In this document: positions 8,197 through 18,147 of the stretch, in pieces | Numbering within the stretch: the stretch's first letter is position 1 | Layout: every line of letters begins with the position of its first letter | Source of the DNA: Variovorax flavidus | GTDB taxonomy: Bacteria; Pseudomonadota; Gammaproteobacteria; Burkholderiales; Burkholderiaceae_C | Assembly: GCF_030317145.1 (NCBI RefSeq) | Contig: NZ_JASZYE010000006.1 | Location: forward strand, 1-64,000 | Length of the DNA stretch: 64,000 nt | Direction of reading: 5' to 3' | Program-made: the position numbers and the translations under genes | Notes under the pieces: model-generated | Databases searched by the model: none | The model's input: the letters and a program-made list of their open reading frames with translations, nothing else | What the model was told of the DNA's origin: nothing

Positions 8197-9468
8197 TCAT
8201 GGGTAGAGGCCGCGCTCCTGGCGTGCCATCAGGATGCGCTCGCAGGCCACCGCGTAGGTCGCGGTGCGCAGGCTGATCTTGTGGTGGTCGGCCTTGTCCC
8301 AGATCTGGTTGAGCGCATTCATCATGATGCGGTCGAGCCGCACGTTGATCTCGTCCTCGTCCCAGAAGAAGGACGAGAAGTCCTGCACCCATTCGAAGTA
8401 GCTCACCGTCACGCCGCCGGCGTTGCAGATCACGTCCGGCACCACCAGCACGCCGCGCTCGGCCAGGATGTCGTCGGCGGTCGGCACGGTCGGGCCGTTG
8501 GCGCCTTCGAGCACCAGCTTGGCCTTGGTCTTCTGCGCGCGCTCGGCAGTGACCTGCCCTTCGAGCGCGGCAGGGATGAGGATGTCGCAGGCCACGTCCC
8601 AGAAGGCCTCGTTGTCGATCACGTCGCCACCCTTGAAGGCGACGGCGCCGTCGGTGCGGGAGATCGGCACCAGCTTCGCGAGGTCGAGCCCCTTGTCGTT
8701 GAAGATCGTGCCGGTGTGGTCCTGCACCGCGACGATCTTGGCGCCGGCCTCGGCGAACAGCTCGGCCGCCACCGAACCCACGTTGCCGAAGCCCTGCACA
8801 GCGATCCGGGCGCCGCGCAGGTCGAGCCCGAGGCGCCGCGCGGCTTCGCGGCCGGTCACGAACACGCCGCGGCCGGTGGCCTTCACGCGGCCGAGCGAGC
8901 CGCCGAGGTGCAGCGGCTTGCCGGTGACCACGCCGGTGGCGGTGCCGCCGACGTTCATCGAATAGGTGTCCATCATCCACGCCATGATCTGGGCGTTGGT
9001 GTTCACGTCGGGCGCGGGGATGTCGCTGTGCGGGCCGATGATGATGCCGATCTCGCTGGTGTAGCGGCGGGTGACTTTTTCAAGCTCCTTCAGCGAGAGC
9101 TTCTTGGGGTCGACGCGGATGCCGCCCTTGGCGCCGCCGTATGGCAGGTTGACCGCGGCGGTCTTGACCGTCATCCAGGCCGACAGGGCCATGACTTCCT
9201 CCAGCGTGACATCCGGATGGAAGCGCACGCCGCCCTTGCCGGGGCCGCGCGACAGGTTGTGCTGCACGCGGTAGCCCTCGAAGTGGGCGATCGAGCCGTC
9301 GTCCATCTCGATCGGCACGTCGACGATCAGCGCGCGCTTGGGGCGCTTGAGCGTTTCCACCCAGCGGGCCAGTCCACCCAGATAGGGCACGACTCGATCG
9401 ACTTGCGACAGATAGGTGCCCCAGGGGCTGTTGGCGGTCGGCTGGACATAGGAGAGGACGGAACTCAT
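8197..9468 (-). CDS. gdhA: Glutamate dehydrogenase (Glu/Leu/Phe/Val family)
   Basis: A 423-residue dehydrogenase that interconverts glutamate with 2-oxoglutarate and ammonia. The substrate-binding run [12 protein letters not shown] and the active-site LPYGGAKGG (Lys114) are visible, as is the Rossmann motif VQGFGNVGS. The start at 9468 is supported by AAGGGAT upstream; the longer open frame has no such support. The gene follows putA on the same strand at 85 bp, which fits the proline-to-glutamate-to-2-oxoglutarate route. Cofactor preference is not clear from the sequence. Confidence 0.9.
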   Translation of the reverse strand: MSSVLSYVQPTANSPWGTYLSQVDRVVPYLGGLARWVETLKRPKRALIVDVPIEMDDGSIAHFEGYRVQHNLSRGPGKGGVRFHPDVTLEEVMALSAWMTVKTAAVNLPYGGAKGGIRVDPKKLSLKELEKVTRRYTSEIGIIIGPHSDIPAPDVNTNAQIMAWMMDTYSMNVGGTATGVVTGKPLHLGGSLGRVKATGRGVFVTGREAARRLGLDLRGARIAVQGFGNVGSVAAELFAEAGAKIVAVQDHTGTIFNDKGLDLAKLVPISRTDGAVAFKGGDVIDNEAFWDVACDILIPAALEGQVTAERAQKTKAKLVLEGANGPTVPTADDILAERGVLVVPDVICNAGGVTVSYFEWVQDFSSFFWDEDEINVRLDRIMMNALNQIWDKADHHKISLRTATYAVACERILMARQERGLYP

Positions 9469-9553
9469 GGCGATCCCTTGTTGTTGAACGGATAGGCGCG
9501 ACGATAGACCTCGGCAGGGCGCCGCGCCATGCCTATGCACATTGCTATGGCGG

Positions 9554-12529
9554 TTATGCGATGGCGGCAAGCAGGGCCGCATTGCCGCCCGCGGCGGTGG
9601 TGTTGATAGTGAGCGTCTGCTCCGCGCAGAAGCGCAGCAGGTAGTGCGGCCCGCCCGCCTTGGGGCCGGTTCCGCTCAGGCCCTCGCCGCCGAAGGGCTG
9701 TACGCCGACCACCGCGCCGATGATGTTGCGGTTGACATAGATGTTGCCGACATGGGCCCGCGCGGCCATCGCCTGGGCGCGGCTGTCGATGCGGGTCTGG
9801 ATGCCGAGGGTGAGCCCGAAGCCGAGCGCGTTGATCCGGTCGATCACCGCCTGGGGCTCGCCGGACCAGCGCACCACATGGAGCACCGGGCCGAAGATCT
9901 CGGTCTTCACGCTGTCGATGGACGGCAGCTCGTAGGCATGTGGCGGCAGCAGGTTGGCGATCTCCTGCGCTGGCCGCAGCGGCGCGACGAGCACCTTGGC
10001 TTCCGCGTTCAGGCGCTGCAGATGGCGCTGGATGCCGTCGAAGGCCTCGCGGTCGATGACGGGGCCTACGTCCGTCGCCAGCAGCGCCGGGTCGCCCGCG
10101 GCCAATTCCTTGGCGGCGCCCTGGATCATCTCGATCACATCGTCGGCAATGCTCTCGTGGATCAGCAGCAGGCGCAGCGCCGAGCAGCGCTGGCCGGCCG
10201 AGCGGAAGGCGCTTTGCACCACGGCATCGACCACCTGCTCGGGCAGCGCGCTGGAGTCGACCACCATCGCATTGATGCCGCCGGTCTCGGCGATCAGCGG
10301 CACGATCGGCCCGTCCTTGGCGGCAAGGGCGCGATGGATGATCTTGGCGACCTGCGTCGAGCCGGTGAACACCACGCCCGCCACGCCGGGCGCCGCGACC
10401 AGCGCCGCGCCGACGGTTTCACCCGGGCCGTGCAGCAGTTGCACCGCATCGGCGGGCACGCCGGCGGCATGCAGCAGCCTGACGGCTTCCGACGCCACGG
10501 CCGGCGTCTGCTCGGCGGGCTTGGCCAGCACCGTGTTGCCGGTGGCGAGCGCGGCGGCCACCTGGCCCAGGAAGATTGCCAACGGGAAATTCCACGGGCT
10601 GATGCAGACCCACGGGCCGCGCCCCGTCAGACGCAGTTCATTGCTCTCGCCGGTCGGCCCGGGCAGCGCGACCGGCAGCATGACGCGCTCCGCTTCGTCG
10701 GCGTAGTAGCGCAGGAAATCGACTGCCTCGCGGACTTCGGCCACCGCGTCGCCCCAGGTCTTGGCGGCCTCCTTGACCAGCAGCGCGCAGAAGCGCGGGA
10801 GGGCGGCGTCGAGCGCGTCGGCGGCGTGGCGAAGGGCGGCGGCGCGCTGCGCGACGGGGGTGCGGGTCCACGAGCGGTAGCAGGCGGCGGAGGCCGCCAC
10901 GGCAGCTTCTGCGCGATGGGGTTCGAATTCCGGCACGTCCGGCACGGTGGTAGTGGCCAGCGCGTCGAGCAAGGGGGCGCGCATCGTTTCCACCGTCAGG
11001 TCGACGCCGTGGCTGTTGCGGCGCGCAGGCGGCGGTCCGTAAAGCTCGTGCGGCAGGGGCAGCGACGCCTCGCGCTCCAGCCACAGCGGGGACACCAGGA
11101 GCTGATCCATGCCCACCGATTCATCGCCCAACTGGTTCACGAAGGACGAATTGGCGCCGTTTTCCAGCAGGCGGCGCACGAGGTAGGCGAGCAGGTCCTT
11201 GTGCTGGCCGACCGGCGCGTAGACGCGCACGGGGGCGTCGGTGCTCTTCATCACTTCGCGGTAGACCCCCTCCCCCATCCCATGCAACCGCTGTAATTCG
11301 AAGGTCACGTCTCCCGCCATCTGCAGGATCGCCGCGATGGTCCCGGCGTTGTGCGTCGCGAATTGGGGATAGATCGCGTCCGGCGCCGCCAGCAGCGCAC
11401 GGGCGCAGGCCAGGTAGCTCAGATCCGTGTGGTGCTTGTGCGTGAACACGGGGTAGTACGGAAGACCCAGTTCCTGCGTCCGCTTGATCTCCGCGTCCCA
11501 GTAGGCGCCCTTCACCAGCCGGCACATCAGGCGCAGCTTGTACTTGCGCGCGATGGCGGTGACATGCTCGATCAGCTCCAGCGCGCGCGTCTGGTAGGCC
11601 TGCATCGCGAGCCCGAAGCCGCGCCATTGCGGGCGCTCGGCCGCGACCTTCGCCGCGAGGGCTTCGAAGACGTCGAGCGACAGTTCGAGCCGGTCGACCT
11701 CCTCGGCGTCGATGGTGAGATTGAGGTTGGCGTCGGCTGCCAGTTCGCAGAGCTGCCACACGCGCGGCACCAGTTCGCGCATCACGCGCTCACGCTGAGC
11801 GTCTTCGTAGCGGGGATGCAGCGCGCTGAGCTTGATGGAAATCCCGTCGTTGTGCTCGGGCGAGCCGTCTCGGTCGGCGCCCGAGGCGATGGACCGGATC
11901 GCGTTGACGTAGCTGTCGAGATAGTGAAGCGCATCCGCGTCGGTCCGCGCACCTTCGCCCAGCATGTCGTAGCTGAAACGCAGCGCCGCATGCCTGCGGT
12001 GCGCCGACCGGGCTTCGCCCATGGCTTCGTCGATGGTCTGGCCGAGCACGAACTGGCGGCCCAGCAACTGCACTGCGCGCAACGTCGCGGCCACGACCGT
12101 GCGCGCGCCCAGCCTCGCCATCAGGCCCGGCTCGGACTCCGCTTCACCCTCCGCGCCGGACAGATGCGGGAGGAATTTCTTCGACAGCGCGATGGCGGAC
12201 GACGAAAGGCGCGCCAGCGTCGAATCGGCGCTGCCTTCGAAATCGGCCCGGCCCAACTGGTCGGCAGTCAGCGCAATGGCCGTCTCGGCGTCGGGCACCC
12301 TCAGCAACGCCTCGGCCAGCCGCATCAGCGCCAGACCTTCCGCGCTGGAGATCGGGTACTCGCGCAGCAGGCTTTCCATGGCCCAGAACGGCGGCGGCTT
12401 GTCGCGCACGGCGCGGACCCACGGGGATGCGGCGGGCACGACCAGCGCCCAGTCGAGAGCGCCTTTCAACGAGGCGAGACGGTGCGAGACGATCTCGGCT
12501 TCGGGTCGGTAGGGGGTGGGGAGGCGCAT
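9554..12529 (-). CDS. putA: Bifunctional proline dehydrogenase / L-glutamate gamma-semialdehyde dehydrogenase
   Basis: A 991-residue bifunctional enzyme that oxidises proline to glutamate. The proline dehydrogenase barrel occupies roughly residues 100-490 ([13 protein letters not shown] and [23 protein letters not shown]). The aldehyde dehydrogenase half follows, with [10 protein letters not shown], the ETGG glutamate and the catalytic Cys in [10 protein letters not shown]. It lacks the N-terminal ribbon-helix-helix DNA-binding domain of trifunctional PutA and is about 300 residues shorter, so it cannot self-regulate by that route. The divergent Lrp/AsnC gene at 12,626 is the likely regulator. 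Confidence 0.92.
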   Translation of the reverse strand: MRLPTPYRPEAEIVSHRLASLKGALDWALVVPAASPWVRAVRDKPPPFWAMESLLREYPISSAEGLALMRLAEALLRVPDAETAIALTADQLGRADFEGSADSTLARLSSSAIALSKKFLPHLSGAEGEAESEPGLMARLGARTVVAATLRAVQLLGRQFVLGQTIDEAMGEARSAHRRHAALRFSYDMLGEGARTDADALHYLDSYVNAIRSIASGADRDGSPEHNDGISIKLSALHPRYEDAQRERVMRELVPRVWQLCELAADANLNLTIDAEEVDRLELSLDVFEALAAKVAAERPQWRGFGLAMQAYQTRALELIEHVTAIARKYKLRLMCRLVKGAYWDAEIKRTQELGLPYYPVFTHKHHTDLSYLACARALLAAPDAIYPQFATHNAGTIAAILQMAGDVTFELQRLHGMGEGVYREVMKSTDAPVRVYAPVGQHKDLLAYLVRRLLENGANSSFVNQLGDESVGMDQLLVSPLWLEREASLPLPHELYGPPPARRNSHGVDLTVETMRAPLLDALATTTVPDVPEFEPHRAEAAVAASAACYRSWTRTPVAQRAAALRHAADALDAALPRFCALLVKEAAKTWGDAVAEVREAVDFLRYYADEAERVMLPVALPGPTGESNELRLTGRGPWVCISPWNFPLAIFLGQVAAALATGNTVLAKPAEQTPAVASEAVRLLHAAGVPADAVQLLHGPGETVGAALVAAPGVAGVVFTGSTQVAKIIHRALAAKDGPIVPLIAETGGINAMVVDSSALPEQVVDAVVQSAFRSAGQRCSALRLLLIHESIADDVIEMIQGAAKELAAGDPALLATDVGPVIDREAFDGIQRHLQRLNAEAKVLVAPLRPAQEIANLLPPHAYELPSIDSVKTEIFGPVLHVVRWSGEPQAVIDRINALGFGLTLGIQTRIDSRAQAMAARAHVGNIYVNRNIIGAVVGVQPFGGEGLSGTGPKAGGPHYLLRFCAEQTLTINTTAAGGNAALLAAIA

Positions 12530-12625
12530 GGCGGAGCTTATGAATAGTGAGTGGTGCTGATGCTCCGCCTTCCCGGATTGAGTTATTCACCAAAAATTCA
12601 TCTCCGACCGGATAATTCACTACCC
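12530..12625. promoter_or_regulatory. Shared putA / Lrp-family promoter region
   Basis: This 96-bp divergent gap is AT-richer than its surroundings. It has repeated half-sites of the form GAATAnTGA / TCAnTATTC: GAATAGTGAG near the putA end, GTTATTCACC in the middle and GATAATTCACTA near the regulator. This spacing on one face is what an Lrp/AsnC octamer would bind. The assignment is inference from the pattern and from the divergent gene pair. Confidence 0.45.
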
Positions 12626-13105
12626 ATGAGCGACATCCCCTCCGATCTGGACCGCATTGACATGAAAATCCTGAAGGTTCTTCAGGAAGACGGCCGGATC
12701 TCCAATCTCAAGCTGGCCGAGACGGTGGCCCTCTCCCCCACCGCCGTGCTGGCCCGCGTGCAGCGCCTGACGCGCGAAGGCTTCATCCTCGGCTACGAGG
12801 CCCGGCTGGACCCGCACAAGCTCGGGCGCGGCTTCACGGTGTTCGTCGAGGTGCTGCTCGACCGCACCACGCCCAACGTGTTCGACGAGTTCAAGGCGGC
12901 CGTGCAGGTGCGGGACGAGATCATGGAATGCCACATGGTCGCGGGTGGCTTCGACTACCTGCTCATGACCCGCATGGCCGACATGGCCGCCTACCGCGCG
13001 TTCGCCGGCACGGTGCTGTGGCAACTGCCGGGGGTGCGGGAGACCCGGACCTATGCGGTGATGGAAGAGGTGAAGAGCAGCGCGCGTTTGCCGCTCGGGC
13101 TCTGA
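12626..13105 (+). CDS. Lrp/AsnC family transcriptional regulator, probable proline-responsive
   Basis: A 159-residue feast/famine regulator. The N-terminal winged helix-turn-helix is at about residues 5-50 (DRIDMKILKVLQEDGRISNLKLAE, then SPTAVLARVQRLTREG). The C-terminal RAM domain shows GGFDYLL, typical of amino-acid-binding Lrp proteins. The start at 12,626 (MSDIPSD) gives a normal length. Because it is divergent from putA, it is probably the PutR-type activator of proline catabolism; this is inferred from position. Confidence 0.87.
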   Translation: MSDIPSDLDRIDMKILKVLQEDGRISNLKLAETVALSPTAVLARVQRLTREGFILGYEARLDPHKLGRGFTVFVEVLLDRTTPNVFDEFKAAVQVRDEIMECHMVAGGFDYLLMTRMADMAAYRAFAGTVLWQLPGVRETRTYAVMEEVKSSARLPLGL

Positions 13106-13111
13106 GCGCCG

Positions 13112-13798
13112 TCAGCGCGATCCGAAGATGGCGGTGCCGATACGCACCATCGTGCTTCCTGCCGCCACGGCGGCTTCGAGGTCTGCCGACATGCCCAGGG
13201 AGAGCGTGTCGAGTTCGATTCCCGACGCCCGGATCTGATCGAACACTGCGGCTGCGCGCAGGAACAGATCGCGTTGTGCCGCGAAATCCGGCGCCGGTTC
13301 GGGAATGGCCATCAGCCCGCGGAGCCGCAAACGTGGCAACGCCGCCACAGCTTGCGCCAGCGAAATCGCCTCCTCGGCGCCGATGCCCGACTTGTTCGCC
13401 CCGCCATCCACATTGATCTGCAGGCACACCTGCAAGGGCGGCAGATGCGCCGGCCGCTGCTCCGCCAGGCGCTCGGCGATCTTGAGCCGATCGATGCTGT
13501 GCACCCAGTCGAAATGCTCGGCCACCACCCGTGTCTTGTTGCTCTGCAGCGGCCCGATGCAGTGCCATTCGAGCTGGCTGCGCAGATCGGCCAGCGCTTC
13601 GATCTTCGCGACACCTTCCTGCACGTAGTTCTCGCCAAAGGCGGTCTGGCCGGCCGCATGGGCTTCGCGCACGGCCTCGGCCGCAAACGTCTTCGAAACC
13701 GCAAGCAAGTGCACGCTCGCAGGATCACGTCCGGCCGCTGTGCACGCGGTCACGATTCGAGCCCGAACTTGCTGGAGCTTGTCGCCAATCATCGTCAT
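13112..13798 (-). CDS. yggS: YggS family pyridoxal phosphate homeostasis protein
   Basis: A 228-residue PLP-binding barrel protein (PLPBP/YggS) that maintains pyridoxal phosphate balance without known catalytic activity. The PLP lysine is Lys36 in LLAVSKT. Further family marks are FGENYVQEG, WHCIGPLQSNK, INVDGGANKSG and the C-terminal LSLGMSADLEAAVAAGSTMVRIGTAIFG. ATG 13,798 is preferred over a TTG three codons upstream. The gene is divergent from pilT, which is the common arrangement in proteobacteria. Confidence 0.93.
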   Translation of the reverse strand: MTMIGDKLQQVRARIVTACTAAGRDPASVHLLAVSKTFAAEAVREAHAAGQTAFGENYVQEGVAKIEALADLRSQLEWHCIGPLQSNKTRVVAEHFDWVHSIDRLKIAERLAEQRPAHLPPLQVCLQINVDGGANKSGIGAEEAISLAQAVAALPRLRLRGLMAIPEPAPDFAAQRDLFLRAAAVFDQIRASGIELDTLSLGMSADLEAAVAAGSTMVRIGTAIFGSR

Positions 13799-13837
13799 AA
13801 TCTTCAAAGTCGTATCAAAACGTCACCAAGGAATTGC

Positions 13838-14881
13838 GTGGACATTACCCAACTGCTCGCTTTCAGCGTCAAGAACAAGGCGTCCGACTTGCATCTGTCG
13901 TCCGGCCTGCCACCCATGATCCGGGTGCACGGCGACGTGCGGCGCATCAATGTCGACGCGCTCGACCACAAGGCCGTCCACGCCATGGTGTACGACATCA
14001 TGAGCGACACGCACCGCAAGCACTACGAAGAGTTCCTGGAGGTCGACTTCTCGTTCGAGATCGACGGACTGGCACGCTTTCGCGTGAACGCATTCAACCA
14101 GTCGCGCGGCGCAGCGGCGGTGTTCCGGACCATTCCGTCCAAGATCCTGACGCTGGAGCAGCTCAACGCGCCCAAGATTTTCGGCGACCTCGCGCTCAAG
14201 CCCCGTGGCCTCGTGCTCGTGACCGGCCCGACCGGCTCCGGCAAGTCGACCACGCTGGCCGCGATGATCAACTACCTCAACGAGACCGAGTACGGCCACA
14301 TCCTGACCGTCGAGGACCCGATCGAGTTCGTGCACGAATCCAAGAAGTGCCTGATCAACCAGCGTGAAGTCGGGCCCATGACGCTCTCCTTCGCGAACGC
14401 GCTGCGCTCCGCGCTGCGTGAAGACCCGGACGCGATCCTCGTCGGCGAAATGCGCGACCTCGAAACCATCCGCCTCGCGATGACCGCGGCAGAAACGGGC
14501 CACTTGGTGTTCGGCACGCTGCACACCTCGTCCGCCGCCAAGACCATCGACCGGATCATCGACGTCTTCCCCGGCGAAGAGAAGGAAATGATCCGCGCCA
14601 TGCTGTCCGAATCGCTCCAGGCCGTGATCTCGCAGACGCTGTGCAAGACCAAGGACGGCCAGGGCCGCGTGGCCGCGCACGAGATCATGCTGGGCACGCC
14701 CGCCATCCGGAACCTGATCCGCGAAGGCAAGGTCGCGCAGATGTATTCGTCGATCCAGACCGGCAGCGGCCAAGGCATGCAGACGCTGGACCAGAACCTC
14801 ACGGACCTCGTGCGCCGCAGTGTCATTTCCTCCGCAGAAGCGCGGGGCAAGGCCAAGATCCCCGAGAATTTCCCAGGCTGA
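13838..14881 (+). CDS. pilT: Type IV pilus retraction ATPase PilT
   Basis: A 347-residue hexameric ATPase that drives type IV pilus retraction at the inner membrane. The Walker A motif GPTGSGKSTT is at residues 130-139, followed by the Asp box, the Walker B ILVGEMRD and the His box (HLVFGTLHTSSAAKTIDRIIDVFP). The C-terminal AIRNLIREGK is the PilT AIRNLIRE signature. The start is a GTG at 13,838 with AAGGA upstream; the length then equals the family norm. It is followed 28 bp later by pilU. Confidence 0.95.
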   Translation: MDITQLLAFSVKNKASDLHLSSGLPPMIRVHGDVRRINVDALDHKAVHAMVYDIMSDTHRKHYEEFLEVDFSFEIDGLARFRVNAFNQSRGAAAVFRTIPSKILTLEQLNAPKIFGDLALKPRGLVLVTGPTGSGKSTTLAAMINYLNETEYGHILTVEDPIEFVHESKKCLINQREVGPMTLSFANALRSALREDPDAILVGEMRDLETIRLAMTAAETGHLVFGTLHTSSAAKTIDRIIDVFPGEEKEMIRAMLSESLQAVISQTLCKTKDGQGRVAAHEIMLGTPAIRNLIREGKVAQMYSSIQTGSGQGMQTLDQNLTDLVRRSVISSAEARGKAKIPENFPG

Positions 14882-14909
14882 GCATCGGCCACCGCATTCG
14901 GAGCACGAC

Positions 14910-16046
14910 ATGGAACGCGATCAAGCCAGCCAGTTCATCAACGACCTGCTGAAGCTCATGGTGAGCCGCAACGGGAGCGACCTGTTCATCACGGCGGAGT
15001 TTCCGCCGGCGATCAAGGTCGACGGCAAGGTGACCAAGGTGTCGCAGCAGGCGCTTGGCGCGCAGCACACGCTGGCGCTCACGCGCTCCATCATGAACGA
15101 CCGGCAGACGGCCGAGTTCGAACGCACGAAGGAATGCAACTTCGCGATCTCGCCGACCGGCATCGGCCGCTTCCGCGTCAATGCTTTCGTGCAGCAAGGC
15201 AAGGTCGGCATGGTGCTGCGGACCATTCCCGCCAAGCTGCCGACCATCGACGGCCTGGGCATGCCGCAGGTGCTCAAGGACGTGGCGATGACCAAGCGCG
15301 GCCTGACCATCCTGGTCGGCGCAACCGGCTCGGGCAAGTCGACCACGCTGGCAGCGCTGATCGACTGGCGCAACGAGAACTCCTTCGGCCACATCGTGAC
15401 GGTGGAAGACCCGGTGGAGTTCGTGCATCCGCACAAGAACTGCGTGGTGACGCAGCGCGAAGTCGGCATCGACACCGACAGCTGGGAAGCCGCGCTCAAG
15501 AACACGCTGCGCCAGGCGCCCGACGTGATCCTGATGGGTGAAATCCGCGACCGCGAGACCATGGAGCACGCCGTGGCCTTCGCCGAAACCGGCCACCTGT
15601 GCATGGCCACGCTGCACGCCAACAGCGCCAACCAGGCGCTGGACCGGATCATCAACTTCTTCCCGGAAGAGCGCCGCGCGCAGTTGCTGATGGACCTGTC
15701 GCTGAACCTGCGTTCGCTGGTGTCCCAGCGCCTGATCCCGACCGAGGACGGGCATGGGCGCATCGCCGCCGTCGAGATCCTGCTGAACACGCCGCTGATC
15801 TCCGACCTGATCTTCAAGGGCGAAGTCGGCGAGATCAAGGAGATCATGAAGAAGAGCCGCAACCTCGGCATGCAGACTTTCGACCAGGCGCTGTTCGACC
15901 TGTTCGAAGGCAATGCGATCAGCTTCGAGGACGCGATCCGCAACGCGGACTCGGCGAACGACCTGCGCCTGCAGATCAAGCTCAATAGCCAGCGGGCGCG
16001 CACGACCGACCTCTCCGCAGGCACCGAGCACTTCGCGATTGTCTAG
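14910..16046 (+). CDS. pilU: PilT-dependent accessory retraction ATPase PilU
   Basis: A 378-residue PilT paralogue that assists forceful pilus retraction. The Walker A GATGSGKST is at 137-145 and the Walker B ILMGEIRD at about residue 210, followed by the His box in CMATLHANSANQALDRIINFFPEERR. PilU-specific features are the longer C terminus and the LISDLIFKGEVGEIKEIM segment in place of AIRNLIRE. The start at 14,910 (MERDQAS) matches PilU proteins. It lies in one transcription unit with pilT. Confidence 0.93.
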   Translation: MERDQASQFINDLLKLMVSRNGSDLFITAEFPPAIKVDGKVTKVSQQALGAQHTLALTRSIMNDRQTAEFERTKECNFAISPTGIGRFRVNAFVQQGKVGMVLRTIPAKLPTIDGLGMPQVLKDVAMTKRGLTILVGATGSGKSTTLAALIDWRNENSFGHIVTVEDPVEFVHPHKNCVVTQREVGIDTDSWEAALKNTLRQAPDVILMGEIRDRETMEHAVAFAETGHLCMATLHANSANQALDRIINFFPEERRAQLLMDLSLNLRSLVSQRLIPTEDGHGRIAAVEILLNTPLISDLIFKGEVGEIKEIMKKSRNLGMQTFDQALFDLFEGNAISFEDAIRNADSANDLRLQIKLNSQRARTTDLSAGTEHFAIV

Positions 16047-16080
16047 GCGCGCCCCTGGCGTGCCGAGCTAAGCTAGGGGG

Positions 16081-17001
16081 ATGAGCAGCCTCAACCCCAA
16101 AACTTACGATTCCATCCCCGCGCAAAAGGTCGCCTTCCTCGGCCTGGGCGTGATGGGCTTCCCGATGGCCGGCCACCTCGCGCTGGCGGGCCACGACGTG
16201 ACGGTCTACAACCGGACCGACGCCAAATCCATCGCCTGGCAGCAGGAATTCAAGCCCCAGTCCAAGGGCACGCTGACCCACTCGGCCACGCCGCGGGGCG
16301 CGGCCTCCAATGCGGACATCGTCTTCTGCTGCGTCGGCAACGACGACGACCTGCGTTCGGTCGTGCTCGGCGACAACGGCGCCTTCGCGGGCATGGCCAA
16401 GGGCTCGGTGTTCGTCGACCACACCACGGCCTCGGCCGACGTGGCGCGTGAACTCTCCAAGGCCGCGATCGAACGCGGCCTGCAGTTCATCGATGCGCCC
16501 GTGTCGGGCGGCCAGGCTGGCGCGCAGAACGGCGTGCTGACGGTCATGTGCGGCGGCGATTCGGCCACCTTCGACCGCGTCAAGCCAGTGACCGCCGCCT
16601 TCGCGCGCGCCGTCACCCGGGTCGGCGAAAGCGGCGCGGGCCAGCTCGCCAAGATGGTCAACCAGATCGCCATCGCCGGGCTGGTGCAAGGGCTCTCCGA
16701 AGCCATCGCTTTCGGCCAGCGCGCCGGGCTCGACATGAACGAAGTGCTCGGCGTCATCGGCAAGGGCGCGGCACAGAGCTGGCAGATGGACAACCGCGGC
16801 AAGACCATGATCGAAGGCAAGTTCGATTTCGGCTTCGCGGTCGACTGGATGCGCAAGGACCTCGGCCTCGTGCTAGACGAAGCCAAGCGCAACGGCGCCC
16901 GGCTTCCGGTGACGGCGCTGGTGGATCAGTTCTATGCCGACGTGCAGCAGTCCGGCGGCAATCGCTGGGACACGTCGAGCCTGATCACCAGGCTCAAGTA
17001 A
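16081..17001 (+). CDS. NAD(P)-dependent beta-hydroxyacid dehydrogenase (3-hydroxyisobutyrate dehydrogenase family)
   Basis: A 306-residue oxidoreductase of the 6-phosphogluconate/3-hydroxyisobutyrate dehydrogenase family. The dinucleotide motif GLGVMGFPMAG is at residues 21-31. The substrate-binding block DAPVSGGQAGAQNG and the catalytic Lys in GAGQLAKMVNQI follow. The true substrate could be 3-hydroxyisobutyrate, tartronate semialdehyde or glyoxylate; the sequence does not decide. It follows pilU by 34 bp, which is unlikely to reflect function. Confidence 0.85.
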   Translation: MSSLNPKTYDSIPAQKVAFLGLGVMGFPMAGHLALAGHDVTVYNRTDAKSIAWQQEFKPQSKGTLTHSATPRGAASNADIVFCCVGNDDDLRSVVLGDNGAFAGMAKGSVFVDHTTASADVARELSKAAIERGLQFIDAPVSGGQAGAQNGVLTVMCGGDSATFDRVKPVTAAFARAVTRVGESGAGQLAKMVNQIAIAGLVQGLSEAIAFGQRAGLDMNEVLGVIGKGAAQSWQMDNRGKTMIEGKFDFGFAVDWMRKDLGLVLDEAKRNGARLPVTALVDQFYADVQQSGGNRWDTSSLITRLK

Positions 17002-17013
17002 GGAGGCGCTGCC

Positions 17014-17784
17014 TCAGCGGACCGGCGAGGTCGTTGCACCGCCGCCGGAAGGCGTCGACGGCAGCGGCTCCATCGGCGGCAGCGGAACGCGCGACGTCGA
17101 GCCCCCGCCCGTTCCGCCCTGCGTGGCGCCGCCTTGCGAGGGCTGCTGTTGCTGCTGCTGTTGCTGGCTCTGGATGTTCGCCAGATCCTGCTCGCTGACG
17201 ATCTCCACCACGCGCACCACCTTCGTCACGCCCGACACGCCACGTGCGATGTCCGTGGCGCGATCGGTTTCGCGGCGGGTGGCAATGCCCATCAGGTACA
17301 CCACGCCCCGCTCGGTCACGACCTTGAACGAGTTCGCGAAGATGTCCTTCGCATCGAGCAGCGAAGCCTTCACCTTGCCGCTGATGAAGGTGTCGTTCGA
17401 GCGCTCCTGGAAGCTCGGCGGCGGGCCGACCGTCACCTCGTTGACGACCGAGCGCACGTTGTCGACGCGGCGCATGACTTCCTCGACCTTGAGGCGATCC
17501 GCCTCCGTGCCCACCGAGCCCGTCAGCAGAACCTGACGGTTGAAGCTCGTGATGCTCACGTACATGTTGTCGTTGGCGATCTCGCGGATGCGAGCGCCGC
17601 CGCGCAGCTCGATGCCCTGGTCATCCACCTGCGCGCCCGAGCTGCGGCGGTCCGTCGCCACCATGCCGACGCCCACGGCGGCAGCCCCTCCGACGACCAG
17701 CGGAACGCAGGCGGAAAGGCCGGCGACCAGTACGGCGCTCGCAGCCAATGCCATCGCGATGCGTTGAGTGGATCTCGTCGTCAT
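17014..17784 (-). CDS. BON-domain lipoprotein, DolP/YraP-like
   Basis: A 256-residue outer-membrane lipoprotein that probably supports envelope integrity. The signal peptide ends in the lipobox LSAC with Cys26 lipidated. Two BON domains follow at about residues 65-130 (VSITSFNRQVLLTGSVG) and 135-200 (FKVVTERGVVYLMGIATRRE). The C terminus is unusual: a run of about eight Gln, then a Gly/Ser/Pro-rich tail. In E. coli dolP lies in the rsmI-lpoA-yraN-diaA-dolP cluster; here the SIS, yraN and rsmI genes are all within 4 kb, with a patatin gene interposed. Confidence 0.85.
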   Translation of the reverse strand: MTTRSTQRIAMALAASAVLVAGLSACVPLVVGGAAAVGVGMVATDRRSSGAQVDDQGIELRGGARIREIANDNMYVSITSFNRQVLLTGSVGTEADRLKVEEVMRRVDNVRSVVNEVTVGPPPSFQERSNDTFISGKVKASLLDAKDIFANSFKVVTERGVVYLMGIATRRETDRATDIARGVSGVTKVVRVVEIVSEQDLANIQSQQQQQQQQPSQGGATQGGTGGGSTSRVPLPPMEPLPSTPSGGGATTSPVR

Positions 17785-18147
17785 AGATAGGACCTTCCAG
17801 TGCGTGTTTGTTTGAGATGGACGATGCGCAGGCCGGCCGAGGCATCCCCTTCGGAAACCTGTGTGTCGTCCTGCTGCTGGATGAGTGGGTCGGTGCGCAA
17901 AAGTTCTGCTCCGGGCTCACGCCGGCCAGTGCCTCTGCCCGCTCCCTGTCTCTGATCGCGGCGAGTTTAGCCCAGCGAATTCGCAGGCCCGTTACCGCGT
18001 GTCATCGTTCGGCTCCTACACGCGTCGGACAAAGTGCGTCCCTACAATTCTTGCTCGGCGACGGCTCGCGCACCCCTTGGTGGCGCGGTTGTTGCGAGTC
18101 GATTCCTGTCGGTTCGCAGATGTTGTTGGAACAAGGAAGGAAGCCCC
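17785..18147. promoter_or_regulatory. Divergent intergenic region, BON lipoprotein / patatin lipoprotein
   Basis: This 363-bp gap separates two divergent envelope lipoprotein genes. I found no gene in it. The last bases hold GGAAGGAAG, the ribosome binding site that fixes the patatin TTG start. Promoter boxes could not be assigned with confidence. Confidence 0.45.

Noticed and set aside
13823-16031. Long antisense open frames over pilT and pilU
   Set aside because: Both simply reflect the codon bias of the two strongly supported ATPase genes.
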